Origin: Streptomyces seoulensis
Lineage (GTDB): Bacteria; Actinomycetota; Actinomycetes; Streptomycetales; Streptomycetaceae
NCBI GenBank assembly: GCA_013364255.1
Contig: CP054936.1
Location: 5,238,853 to 5,302,852 of the forward strand
DNA: 64,000 nucleotides
Direction of reading: 5' to 3'
In this document: positions 28,012 through 37,488 of the stretch, in pieces
Numbering within the stretch: position 1 is the stretch's first letter
Layout of the letters: the number at the start of each line of letters is the position of its first letter
Translations under genes and position numbers: made by a program
The notes under the pieces: model-generated
Databases searched by the model: none
Seen by the model: only the letters and a program-made list of their open reading frames with translations
Told to the model about the DNA's origin: nothing

Positions 28012-28301
28012 GCGGCCGTACCGCCCGGACCCGGAGCACCGTGCGCGGCCCGGCGGCCCGTCCCTCCCCCGAAGCGGAACGGACCGCCGGGCCTCCCCCG
28101 CGGCGGCCCCCCGGCCGGTGGCGCGGAGCCCCGCCGCTCGGCCGGCGCACCGAGAACGTACGGCCGGACGGCCGGGCCGCGCATCCCGCGCCGGGTGGAG
28201 ACCGCCGCCGACCGGCGCGGTAGCCGCCCGGTCCCGGCAAACTCCCGCGGTACCGCGAAAGGTTGACGCCGCCTGGCCCGTACCGGGTCTACGCTGCGGC
28301 G

Positions 28302-29564
28302 GTGCGGATCCACCCCCTCGTGGTCGACGGCCTGACGGCCCTGGTGCCGACGGCCGTCGCGTGTCTGCTCGGCATGGAGGCCGGCGCGCAGAAGTGGCCC
28401 CCGCTCGACGCGTACGCCTGGGCGCTGGTCGCCCTGACCAACCTGCCGCTCGCCCTGTGCACCCGGGCCCCGGTCGCCGTCCTGCTCTCCGTCCACCTGT
28501 GGTGGTCCCTGTACATCGCCCTCGGCAACTGGCCGGTGGTCAACTCCCCGGCCGCCATGGTCGCCCTCTACATGGTGGCCGGCACCCGGCCCCCTCGGAC
28601 CACCGCGTGGTGCGCGGCCCTGATGGGCGGCGTGTGGATCTACGCCGGCGTGTACAGCCACTCCGACATGCTGGCGTCGGTCGTCGGCCAGGCGATCGGC
28701 TACCCGCTGGCGCTGTGGTGGTTCGGCCACCTCGCCCGCAGGAGCGCCGAGCTGACCGTGCGGCTGCGCGCCGAGCAGGCCGAACGGGCCCGGCGCGAGG
28801 TCGCCGAGGAACGGGTCAGGATCGCGCGCGAACTGCACGACGTGGTCGCCCACCACATGGCCGTCATCAACGTCCAGGTGGGCCTCGCCCGGTTCGTCTT
28901 CGACTCCGACGCGCCCACCGCGCGCGCCGCGCTCACCACCATCGGCGGCGCGAGCGGCGAGGCGCTGACCGAGCTGCGCCGCATGCTCGGACTGCTGCGC
29001 GCGGACGATCCGCACGGCCCGCGGGAGGGCGCCGCGGACGAGCCGACGCCCGGCCTCGACCGGCTGGAGGAGATGGTCGAGCGGGTCCGGTCCGGCGGCG
29101 TACCGGTCGAGCTGCGGGTGCGCGGCGCGCCGCGCGCGCTGCCGTCCGGGATGCAGCTGTGCGTCTACCGGGTGGTCCAGGAGGCGCTGACGAACGTGCT
29201 CAAGCACGCCCCGGGCAGTCGCGCCGCCGTGGAACTCGCCTACGGCGCGGGCGAGATACGGGTGTCGGTCACCGACGACGGGAGCGGCCCGGGCGCCCGG
29301 CACGGCAGGGAGCAGGGCCGCGGGCAGGGCCGGGACGGCGGCCGGGAGCGGGGGAAGGGGGTGGGGATGGGAGTGGTGAAGGGGGTGGATCCGGACAGAA
29401 TGCGCCGGTCCGGCGGCCACGGGTTGATCGGCATGCGCGAGCGCGCCAAGCTCTACGGCGGGACGATCGCCGTCGGCCCGCGGCGCGAGGGGGGATTCGG
29501 CGTGCGGCTGACCCTTCCGACGTCGGAGCAGGCCGCACGCCGGGGAGACGCCGTCACGGAATGA
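28302..29564 (+). CDS. NarL-type sensor histidine kinase (system 1)
   Basis: This 420-aa kinase has four or five hydrophobic segments in residues 5-140 (LVVDGLTALVPTAVACLLGM, AVLLSVHLWWSLYIALG). A HisKA_3 dimerisation motif follows (RIARELHDVVAHHMAVINVQ; phospho-acceptor in ELHD), then an HATPase domain (VVQEALTNVLKHAPGS, VTDDGSGPG, HGLIGMRERAKLYGG). A Gly/Arg-rich insertion of about 30 residues separates the N and G boxes. GTG 28302 is preceded six bases earlier by TACGCT, so the mRNA may be leaderless. It overlaps the response-regulator gene by four bases. Confidence 0.9.
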   Translation: MRIHPLVVDGLTALVPTAVACLLGMEAGAQKWPPLDAYAWALVALTNLPLALCTRAPVAVLLSVHLWWSLYIALGNWPVVNSPAAMVALYMVAGTRPPRTTAWCAALMGGVWIYAGVYSHSDMLASVVGQAIGYPLALWWFGHLARRSAELTVRLRAEQAERARREVAEERVRIARELHDVVAHHMAVINVQVGLARFVFDSDAPTARAALTTIGGASGEALTELRRMLGLLRADDPHGPREGAADEPTPGLDRLEEMVERVRSGGVPVELRVRGAPRALPSGMQLCVYRVVQEALTNVLKHAPGSRAAVELAYGAGEIRVSVTDDGSGPGARHGREQGRGQGRDGGRERGKGVGMGVVKGVDPDRMRRSGGHGLIGMRERAKLYGGTIAVGPRREGGFGVRLTLPTSEQAARRGDAVTE

Positions 29565-30238
29565 TCAGAGTGCTGGTGGTCGACGACCAGTTCCTCGTGC
29601 GCAGCGGACTGGTCGCGCTGCTGCGCGCCGCCCCCGGCATGGAGGTCGTCGCGGAGGCCGCGGACGGCGCGGAGGCGGTGGCCCTGGCCGCGCGCACCCG
29701 TCCGGACGTCATCCTCATGGACATCCGCATGCCCGGGCTGACGGGCATCGAGGCGACCCGGCGCATCCTCGCCGACGCGGCGGACCCCGCGCCCCGCATC
29801 CTCATCCTCACCACGTTCGACCTCGACGAGTACGTGTACGGCGCGCTGCGGGCCGGGGCCGCCGGGTTCCTCCTGAAGGACGCGGGCCCGGAACGGCTGC
29901 TGGCGGCGGTCGCCGCCGTGCACGGCGGCGACTCCCTGTTCGCCCCGGTGGTCACCCGGCGGCTGGTGGAGGCGTTCACGGAGCGCGCGGACGTCCCGCC
30001 GGCGCCCGCGGAGCCCCCGGCGGACCTGCGCGCGCTGACCGGCCGCGAGGTCGAGGTGCTCCAGCTGGTCGCCCGGGGCCTGACCAACGCCGAGGCGGCC
30101 GACCGCCTCTTCATCAGCGAGGCCACCGTCAAGACCCACCTCAACCGCACGATGGCCAAACTCCACCTGGCCAGCCGCGCGCAGGCGGTGGTAGTGGCGT
30201 ACGAGACGGGGCTGGTCCGGCCGGGGGTGGAGGGCTAG
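29561..30238 (+). CDS. NarL-family response regulator (system 1)
   Basis: The 225-aa protein starts at ATG 29561 within the kinase stop (ATGA). The receiver domain has the acidic pocket VLVVDDQF, the phospho-acceptor Asp in DVILMDIRMPGLTG, and Lys in FLLKDAGPERLL. A LuxR-type HTH follows (LTGREVEVLQLVARGLTNAE, RLFISEATVKTHLNRTMAKL). It is the partner of the upstream kinase. Target genes are unknown, and the next gene is an SRPBCC protein about 70 bp downstream. Confidence 0.93.
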   Translation: MIRVLVVDDQFLVRSGLVALLRAAPGMEVVAEAADGAEAVALAARTRPDVILMDIRMPGLTGIEATRRILADAADPAPRILILTTFDLDEYVYGALRAGAAGFLLKDAGPERLLAAVAAVHGGDSLFAPVVTRRLVEAFTERADVPPAPAEPPADLRALTGREVEVLQLVARGLTNAEAADRLFISEATVKTHLNRTMAKLHLASRAQAVVVAYETGLVRPGVEG

Positions 30239-30309
30239 CGGGCCGGGCGGGGTGGGGGACGGGAGCGGTCGGGGGGACGGGGGAGGGTATTCGGGGCCGT
30301 CACTGGGTA

Positions 30310-31560
30310 ATGTCGGCTGACATGGAGCACGAGGTGTTCGTTCCGGTTCCGGTCCCGCGACTGCGGGCGGTGCTCGCCGACCCCGACCGGGTCGCCCGGG
30401 CGCTGCCCGGGTTCCAGCAGGACGCGGGCGCCGAGCCCGTCGCCGGCCGGCTGAAGCTGCGGATCGGCGGCACCTCCATCACCTACCGGGGTGCGCTGCG
30501 CGTCCACGCCCGCGAGGACGGCTCGTACGCCGTCGAGGGCGAGGCGGGCGAGTCGCGCGGCGCCGGCGCGGTGAAGCTCGCGCTCACGCTGCGCCCGCGG
30601 GAGACCGACGGGGGTACGGCGCTGGGCGTGCGGGGCACGGCGTCGGGCGACGGGCGGGTCGCCGAGCTGGACCCGGAGGCCGTGCGGGCGGCGGCCGTGC
30701 GGTTGCTGGACCGGTTCGCGCGGAACCTGGCCGCGGGGCCGGACCCCGGCGCGGCGCCGGGCGCCGGCGCGGGGCCGGGCGCCGGCGCGGGGCCGGGCGC
30801 CGACACGGGGCCGGGCGCCGACACGGGGCCGGGCGCCGACACGGGGCCGGGCGCCGACACGGGGCCGGGCGCCGACGCGGGGCCGGACCACGGCGCGGGG
30901 CCGGGTGCCGATGCTGGGCCTGGTTCCGGTGCGGGACCGGAGGCGGAGACGCCGGAGAGCCCGGAGGAGCTCGCCACCGAGGACTTCGCCCCGCTCGCGA
31001 CGGGCGACTTCGAGGCCGCGCCGGACGCGGACGACGCCCCCGTACCGCCCCCGGCCGAACCCACCGAGCCCGCCGAGCCCGCCGACCGCGCCGTCGGACG
31101 CGCCTCCGTCTTCGACACCGAGGTCCCGCCGTCCTCCCTCGACCCGTCGGCCGAGGACGGCTCCGACGATCCCGACGGTTCCCATGACTCCGACGGCTCC
31201 GACGGCTCCGACGGCTCCGACGGCTCCGATGAAGACGAGTCCGACGAGTACGACGGGTACGGGGCCTACGACGGGGAGGAGCAGGCGGGCGCCGGGAGGC
31301 GTGGCGCGGCCGCGGCCGTCGGGCCCGGGGGTTTCGGCGAGGCCGCCGGACCGCCCGCCGAGGCCGCGCACGCGCGCCGCACGATGATCGGCCGCAGCGC
31401 GGAGGAGGTGGACCACGCGCCGCCGCGCGGCCGTTACGCGCCCGTGCCCGCCCCGCTCACCGTCTCCGCCGGCTCCGCCCTGCGCTGGGCGGCGCCCGCC
31501 GCGGCCCTCGCGGTGGCCGGGGCGATCGTCGTGGGCCGGGCGCTGCGCCGCCGCCGCTGA
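30310..31560 (+). CDS. SRPBCC/CoxG-like protein with disordered repeat region and C-terminal anchor
   Basis: In this 416-aa protein, residues 1-140 form a START/SRPBCC domain like CO dehydrogenase subunit G (MEHEVFVPVPVPRLRAVLAD, TSITYRGALRVHAREDGS, VRLLDRFARNL). Residues 145-210 are GPGADT repeats encoded by an 18-bp tandem repeat. An acidic Ser/Asp/Gly tract with SDG repeats follows near residues 285-315. The C-terminus ends with a hydrophobic helix (WAAPAAALAVAGAIVVG) followed by RALRRRR, a tail anchor. No cox or mo-hydroxylase genes are adjacent, so its role is unclear. It may bind a hydrophobic ligand at the membrane. Confidence 0.75.
   Translation: MSADMEHEVFVPVPVPRLRAVLADPDRVARALPGFQQDAGAEPVAGRLKLRIGGTSITYRGALRVHAREDGSYAVEGEAGESRGAGAVKLALTLRPRETDGGTALGVRGTASGDGRVAELDPEAVRAAAVRLLDRFARNLAAGPDPGAAPGAGAGPGAGAGPGADTGPGADTGPGADTGPGADTGPGADAGPDHGAGPGADAGPGSGAGPEAETPESPEELATEDFAPLATGDFEAAPDADDAPVPPPAEPTEPAEPADRAVGRASVFDTEVPPSSLDPSAEDGSDDPDGSHDSDGSDGSDGSDGSDEDESDEYDGYGAYDGEEQAGAGRRGAAAAVGPGGFGEAAGPPAEAAHARRTMIGRSAEEVDHAPPRGRYAPVPAPLTVSAGSALRWAAPAAALAVAGAIVVGRALRRRR
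30771..30878 (+). repeat. Six in-frame copies of an 18-bp repeat
   Basis: The unit GGGGCCGGGCGCCGACAC repeats every 18 bp, encoding GPGADT/GPGAGA. Degenerate copies extend to about 30914. Confidence 0.95.
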
Positions 31561-31661
31561 CCTCCCGGACGCCGTCGTCCTGCCTTCCGGCCGCCGCCGC
31601 TGACACCCCGGCCGGCGCCGGCGCGCACCGGCCGCCCCTTTCGGCCCAGTAGCCTCGTCAC

Positions 31662-32450
31662 GTGAGTGACGAAGACATCACGCTGACCGCGGGCGACGCG
31701 GAAGCGACCGTTCAGCCGGGCAACGGCGGCCGCGTCGGCGGACTCCGGGTGGGCGGTCTGGAGCTGCTGCGCCAGGGCGACAGGTTCGGCTGCTTCCCGA
31801 TGGTCCCCTGGTGCGGACGGACCCGGAACGGCGAGTTCCGCGACGGCGCCGCCGTCCACCGGATGCCGCTCAACTCCCCGCCGCACGCCATCCACGGCAC
31901 CGCGCGCGACGGCGCCTGGCGCACCGCCCGGGTCTCGGCGGACGAGGCGGTGATCACGTACGACCTCGTCGAGCCGTGGCCCTACCCCGGCCGCATCACC
32001 CAGGTCGTCGCCCTGACCGAGGACTCCCTGACGCTGACGATGTCCGTGGAGACGTACGGGTCCTCCTTCCCGGCGCAGATCGGCTGGCATCCGTGGTTCA
32101 ACCGGAACCTGGCCGGCGCGGACGCGCGGCTGGACTTCCGGGCCGCCTGGCAGGAGGAGCGCGGCGAGGACCACCTGCCCACCGGCCGCCGGATCGAGGT
32201 GACGCCGGGTCCGTGGGACGACTGCTTCGGGATGCCGGACGGCGTCGGCGTCACCGTGGAGTGGCCCGGGCGCCTCGAACTGACGGTGCGCAGTCCGGAG
32301 AAGTGGGTCGTCGTCTACGACGAGCAGGAGGCCGCCGTGTGCGTGGAGCCGCAGACCGGGCCGCCCAACGGGCTGAACACCCATCCGCGCCTGGTCACGC
32401 CGCTGGAGCCGCTGGAGGCCACGACCACCTGGTCCTGGCGCCGCGCTTAA
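31662..32450 (+). CDS. Aldose 1-epimerase family protein
   Basis: The 262-aa galactose mutarotase-like beta-sandwich protein shows GNGGRVGGLRVGGLELLRQG, MVPWCGRTRNGEFRDGA, PPHAIHGTARDGAW (with the family His) and the WHPWFNR region carrying the second conserved His. A near-C-terminal VCVEPQTGPPNGLNT supplies the catalytic Glu. It interconverts sugar anomers or a related hexose derivative. It ends 11 bp before pyrE, probably as one transcript. Confidence 0.88.
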   Translation: MSDEDITLTAGDAEATVQPGNGGRVGGLRVGGLELLRQGDRFGCFPMVPWCGRTRNGEFRDGAAVHRMPLNSPPHAIHGTARDGAWRTARVSADEAVITYDLVEPWPYPGRITQVVALTEDSLTLTMSVETYGSSFPAQIGWHPWFNRNLAGADARLDFRAAWQEERGEDHLPTGRRIEVTPGPWDDCFGMPDGVGVTVEWPGRLELTVRSPEKWVVVYDEQEAAVCVEPQTGPPNGLNTHPRLVTPLEPLEATTTWSWRRA

Positions 32451-32460
32451 GCTGGCTGCC

Positions 32461-33009
32461 ATGAGCGACGTTCGCGGCGAGCTGCTGCAGCAGATCAAGG
32501 ACAAGGCCGTGGTGCACGGCAAGGTGACCCTGTCGTCGGGTCTGGAAGCCGACTACTACGTGGACCTGCGCCGGGTCACCCTGGACGGCGAGGCGGCCCC
32601 GCTGGTCGGCCAGGTGCTGCTGGACCTGACGGCCGGGTTCGAGTTCGACGCGGTCGGCGGGCTGACGATGGGCGCCGACCCGGTCGCGGCGTCGATGCTG
32701 CACGCCGCCGCCGCGCGCGGCCGGAAGCTGGACGCCTTCGTGGTGCGCAAGGCCGCCAAGGCGCACGGCATGCAGCGGCGCGTGGAGGGGCCGGAGATCC
32801 GGGGCCGCCGGGTCCTGGTCGTCGAGGACACGTCCACCACCGGCGGCTCCCCGCTCACCGCGGTCGAGGCGGTGCGGGAGGCGGGCGCCGAGGTGGTCGC
32901 GGTCGCCACGATCGTCGACCGGGCCACGGGCGCGGCCGAGAAGATCCAGGCGGGCGCCGGGGTGCCCTACGTGTTCGCGTTCTCGAAGGACGAGCTGGGC
33001 CTCGACTGA
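32461..33009 (+). CDS. pyrE: Orotate phosphoribosyltransferase
   Basis: This 182-aa enzyme has the family length and motifs: KVTLSSGLEADYYVDLRRV, VGGLTMGADPVAASMLHAA, VRKAAKAHGMQRRVEGPEI and the PRPP loop VLVVEDTSTTGGSPLTAVE. It converts orotate and PRPP to OMP in pyrimidine synthesis. It starts at ATG 32461, 11 bp after the epimerase gene. Confidence 0.96.
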   Translation: MSDVRGELLQQIKDKAVVHGKVTLSSGLEADYYVDLRRVTLDGEAAPLVGQVLLDLTAGFEFDAVGGLTMGADPVAASMLHAAAARGRKLDAFVVRKAAKAHGMQRRVEGPEIRGRRVLVVEDTSTTGGSPLTAVEAVREAGAEVVAVATIVDRATGAAEKIQAGAGVPYVFAFSKDELGLD

Positions 33010-33128
33010 GCCGCAGCGTTCCGCCCGGCCGGGCCGGCGGCCGGCCCGGCCGCTCGATCCGCCGGGCGGGCGGCCGGGGTTGAGGGGTGGTGCGGGGCGC
33101 GCGGAGCGGAGTGCGGGGCGCGCTCCGC

Positions 33129-33154
33129 CGTCCACAGGCGACCCGTTATCCACA
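33129..33154 (+). promoter_or_regulatory. DnaA-box pair upstream of fba
   Basis: 33146-33154 reads TTATCCACA, a perfect DnaA box. CCGTCCACA lies at 33129-33137 in the same orientation, giving a direct repeat of TCCACAGG. Whether DnaA binds here is inference. Confidence 0.4.
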
Positions 33155-33277
33155 GGCTGGACGGGGTGTCCGTGAGGGCGGGCGATGTCTGCGAAGATGG
33201 GGCCGACGATGACGTCACTCCCTAGGTCAGGGCCGTAAGCACGCAGAACGCACCCCGCACATACAAGGAGCGGACAG

Positions 33278-34309
<1,032 letters not shown>

Positions 34310-34327
34310 GCGGTACTCCGAGCGGAC

Positions 34328-34356
34328 GGACCCGGCGCCTTCTTCGGTGCCGGGTC
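34328..34356 (+). terminator. Terminator after fba
   Basis: GGACCCGGC (34328-34336) pairs with GCCGGGTCC at the right end, with a loop containing TTCTTCGG, about 20 bp after the stop. Confidence 0.8.
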
Positions 34357-34446
34357 CTCCGTGCGAACGGGCCGGGAGAGCCGCGGGCGGCGGTTCCGGC
34401 CGGTTCTCGGATGGCCCGGCGGCGGCCGGCGGGGGAGGATCGCCGC

Positions 34447-35922
34447 ATGGCGGTCCCTTCGCAGAAGTCGCCCGACGTCAGGATCTCCAGCCCGGCCGGC
34501 CGATGGATCCTGTTCACCACCGTGCTCGGCTCCAGCATGGTCCTGCTGGACTCGACCGTCGTGAACGTCGCCCTGCCGCGCATCGGCCGCGACCTGGACA
34601 CCGATCTGGCCGCCCTCCAGTGGACCGTCAACGCGTACATGCTGACGCTGGCCGCGCTGATCCTGCTCGGCGGCTCGCTGGGCGACGCCTACGGCCGCCG
34701 GAAGATCTTCGTGATCGGCGTGGTGTGGTTCGCGGCGGCCTCCCTACTGTGCGGCCTCGCCCCGGGCACCGGCGTGCTGATCGCCGCGCGCGCCCTCCAG
34801 GGCGTCGGCGGCGCGCTGCTCACCCCCGGCTCGCTGGCGCTGATCCAGGCGTCCTTCCACCCGGACGACCGGGCGCGGGCGGTCGGTCTGTGGTCGGGGT
34901 TCGGCGGCATCGGGGCGGCGGTCGGGCCGTTCCTCGGCGGCTGGCTCGTGGACGGTCCCGGCTGGCGCTGGGTGTTCCTGCTCAACGTCCCGCTGGCGCT
35001 GCTGTGCGCGCCCGTCGCGGTCCGGCACGTGCCCGAGTCCTCGGCCGGCGGGCCGCACGGCCGGTTCGACGTCGCCGGGGCGGCCCTGGGGGCGGTCGCC
35101 CTGGCGCTGGTGACGTACGCCCTCATCGAGGCGCCCGGCGGCTCGCCGGCCGTCGCGGTGGCCGGGATCGCCGGGGTGGCGGCGGGCGTCGTCTTCTGGC
35201 GGGTGGAGAAGCGGCGCCCGGACCCGATGCTGCCGCCGGACATCTTCGCCTCGCGCCAGTTCACCGCGGTCAACCTGGTCACCCTGTGCGTGTACGCGGC
35301 GTTCGGCGGCTTCTTCTTCCTGACCGCGCTCCAGCTCCAGGTGGTGGCGGGGTACTCGCCGCTGCGGGCGGGTACCGCGCTGCTGCCGACGACCGTGCTC
35401 ATGCTGCTGTTCTCGGCCCGCTCGGGCGCCCTCGCCGACCGGATCGGCCCCCGGGCGCCGCTCACTGTGGGGCCGCTGCTGTGCGCGGCGGCGATGCTGC
35501 TGATGCTGCGGGTGGGGAAGGACGCGCACTATCCGACGGACGTGCTGCCCGCGCTGCTGGTGATGGGGGCGGGGATGGTGACGCTGGTCGCGCCGCTGAC
35601 CGCGACCGTGCTCGCGTCCGTGGACGCGTCCCACGCGGGGCTTGCCAGCGGGGTCAACAACGCGGCCGCGCGTGCGGCGGGGCTGATCGCGGTGGCGGCG
35701 CTGCCGTTGCTGGCCGGGATGGGGCCGGAGGCGTACCGGTCGGCGGACGCCTTCGACGCGGCGTTCCGGCGGGCGATGCCGATCTGTGCGGGGGTGTTGG
35801 TGGTGGGGGCGGGGCTCGCCTTCGCTACGGTGCGGCGGCCGTCGCGTGCGTGTCGGCGGCCCGAGGGCCGTACGCACGGGTCGGTGACGTGTCCGCCGCT
35901 GGAGGTGGGGCGGGGGCGGTGA
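34447..35922 (+). CDS. MFS drug exporter, DHA2 (14-helix) type
   Basis: The 491-residue protein has about 14 membrane helices. It contains the DHA2 signature LDSTVVNVALPRIGRDL in helix 1, GGSLGDAYGRRKIF between helices 2 and 3, and the antiporter motif C region LLTPGSLALIQASF and GFGGIGAAVGPFLGGWL. Such proteins export drugs or secondary metabolites using proton motive force. ATG 34447 follows GGGGGAGGA, and an upstream open frame is not coding-like. The substrate is unknown. Confidence 0.9.
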   Translation: MAVPSQKSPDVRISSPAGRWILFTTVLGSSMVLLDSTVVNVALPRIGRDLDTDLAALQWTVNAYMLTLAALILLGGSLGDAYGRRKIFVIGVVWFAAASLLCGLAPGTGVLIAARALQGVGGALLTPGSLALIQASFHPDDRARAVGLWSGFGGIGAAVGPFLGGWLVDGPGWRWVFLLNVPLALLCAPVAVRHVPESSAGGPHGRFDVAGAALGAVALALVTYALIEAPGGSPAVAVAGIAGVAAGVVFWRVEKRRPDPMLPPDIFASRQFTAVNLVTLCVYAAFGGFFFLTALQLQVVAGYSPLRAGTALLPTTVLMLLFSARSGALADRIGPRAPLTVGPLLCAAAMLLMLRVGKDAHYPTDVLPALLVMGAGMVTLVAPLTATVLASVDASHAGLASGVNNAAARAAGLIAVAALPLLAGMGPEAYRSADAFDAAFRRAMPICAGVLVVGAGLAFATVRRPSRACRRPEGRTHGSVTCPPLEVGRGR

Positions 35923-35933
35923 GGGGGCGGGTT

Positions 35934-36045
35934 TTTCCTCGCCCCCGCCGCCCCTACCCGTCCCATCCCTGGGGGCCGCGCCCCCAGACCCCCGCTGTCG
36001 GCCTGGACGGCCTCGTCCTCAAACGCCGGACGGGCTGGGTGGGGC
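35934..36045. repeat. Streptomyces interspersed intergenic repeat
   Basis: The sequence includes GGGGGCCGCGCCCCCAGACC and CCTCAAACGCCGGACGGGCT, phrases that I remember recurring between genes in many Streptomyces chromosomes. The GGGGGCCGCGCCCCC part is itself palindromic. It sits between convergent genes and may help terminate transcription. Confidence 0.6.
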
Positions 36046-36061
36046 GGTGGCGTGGGTGGGG

Positions 36062-36481
36062 TTACGGCTTCAGCTCGGCGTAAGCCTCCTCGCTGCTGTC
36101 GCGGAGGAAGGTGCGGCAGCGGGTCGCCTCCTCCGTTTCCTGGATCGCGGTGGCGGCGCGGGCGAGGGCGGCCAGGCAGCGCAGGAAGCCGCGGTTGGCG
36201 CGGTGGTCCCAGGGGATGGGGCCGTGGCCCTTCCAGCCGGCCCGGCGCAGCTGGTCGAGCCCGCGGTGGTAGCCGGTGCGCGCGTACGCGTACGACTCGA
36301 CGACCCGGCCGCCCGCGTACGCCTCCTCGGCGAGTTCCGCCCAGGCCGGCGAGTAGGTCGGGTGCTGGGCCGCGACCTCGGCGGCGGGCCGGGACTCCTC
36401 GGCCAGCAGGCGGTGGGCGGCCTCGTCCTCGGGGAGGTACGTCGGGTCCGGGCCGCCGAGCAGGTTCTTGTGCGTCGTCAT
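36062..36481 (-). CDS. DUF3151 family protein
   Basis: The 139-aa soluble protein starts at ATG 36481 (MTTHKNLLGGPDPTYLPEDE). It is TPR-like and helical, with HPTYSPAWAELAEEAY, YAYARTGYHRGLDQLRRAGW, WDHRANRGFLRCLAALARA and CRTFLRDSSEEAYAEL, the features of DUF3151, conserved in actinobacteria with no known role. It is divergent from the tryptophan dioxygenase gene and shares its promoter region. Confidence 0.8.
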   Translation of the reverse strand: MTTHKNLLGGPDPTYLPEDEAAHRLLAEESRPAAEVAAQHPTYSPAWAELAEEAYAGGRVVESYAYARTGYHRGLDQLRRAGWKGHGPIPWDHRANRGFLRCLAALARAATAIQETEEATRCRTFLRDSSEEAYAELKP

Positions 36482-36627
36482 GGCAGAAGTCTGCCACTGG
36501 GGCGCCGGCCGGACGGTCTGCCTTGCGCTCCGCGCCCCGGCTGCGCAGGATGCGGGTGGGGACCGGGGCCCCCGTGCCGGCATCGGCAGGGGCGGACCGC
36601 CACCCGGAGTACATGCAGGAGACAGCG

Positions 36628-37488
36628 ATGTCGCACCAGGCTCAACCGACCGCCAGGCCCGTCGAGGCCGCCGCTGAGCCCGAGACCCCGCATCTCGACT
36701 TCGAGGGCACGACGCCGTACGAGGACTACGTCAAGGCGGACGTGCTCACCCACCTCCAGCACACCCTCTCCGACGATCCCGGAGAGATGGTCTTCCTGGT
36801 CACGACCCAGGTCATGGAGCTGTGGTTCACCGTCATCGTGCACGAGTGGGAGACCGCCGCGCACGCCCTGCGCACGGACGACGTGCCGACGGCGATCGCC
36901 GCGCTGAAGCGTTCGGTCCGGGAGCTGGAGGCGCTGAACGCCTCCTGGCGGCCGCTCGGCCAGCTCACCCCGGCCCAGTTCAACAGCTACCGCGGCGCGC
37001 TCGGCGAGGGCTCCGGATTCCAGTCGGCGATGTACCGCCGCCTGGAGTTCCTGCTCGGCGACAAGTCCGCCTCGATGCTCGTCCCGCACCGCGGCGCCCC
37101 GCGCGTCCACGCCGAGCTGGAGAAGGCGCTGCACGAGCCGAGCCTGTACGACGAGGTGCTGCGGCTGCTCGCCCGGCACGGGCACGCCGTACCCGAGGCC
37201 GTGCTGCGGCGTGACGTGGCGCTGCGCTACGAGCCCTCCCCGGAGGTGGAGGCCGTCTGGACGGCGCTGTACGCCGGCGACCCGGACGACGGACTCGCCC
37301 GCCTCGGCGAGGCGCTGACGGACGTCGCCGAACTGGTGTGGCGCTGGCGCAACGACCACCTCGTCGCCACCCGCCGCGCGATGGGCGCCAAGACGGGCAC
37401 CGGCGGCTCGGCCGGCGTGGCCTGGCTGGAGAAGCGGGCCCAGAAGTCCGTGTTCCCCGAGCTGTGGACGGCGAGGTCCCATGTCTGA
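36628..37488 (+). CDS. kynA: Tryptophan 2,3-dioxygenase
   Basis: In this 286-aa haem dioxygenase, after a disordered N-terminus come the substrate-pocket elements TTPYEDYVKADVLTHLQHTL and FLVTTQVMELWFTVIVHEWE, where the distal His would lie. ALNASWRPLGQLTPAQFNSY, RGALGEGSGFQSAMYRRLEF and the proximal-His region WRNDHLVATRRAMGAKTGTG follow. It opens tryptophan to N-formylkynurenine. ATG 36628 is preceded by GGAG six bases upstream. Its stop lies 8 bp inside the kynureninase start, so the genes are translated together. The formamidase-like gene is about 550 bp downstream. Confidence 0.95.
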   Translation: MSHQAQPTARPVEAAAEPETPHLDFEGTTPYEDYVKADVLTHLQHTLSDDPGEMVFLVTTQVMELWFTVIVHEWETAAHALRTDDVPTAIAALKRSVRELEALNASWRPLGQLTPAQFNSYRGALGEGSGFQSAMYRRLEFLLGDKSASMLVPHRGAPRVHAELEKALHEPSLYDEVLRLLARHGHAVPEAVLRRDVALRYEPSPEVEAVWTALYAGDPDDGLARLGEALTDVAELVWRWRNDHLVATRRAMGAKTGTGGSAGVAWLEKRAQKSVFPELWTARSHV

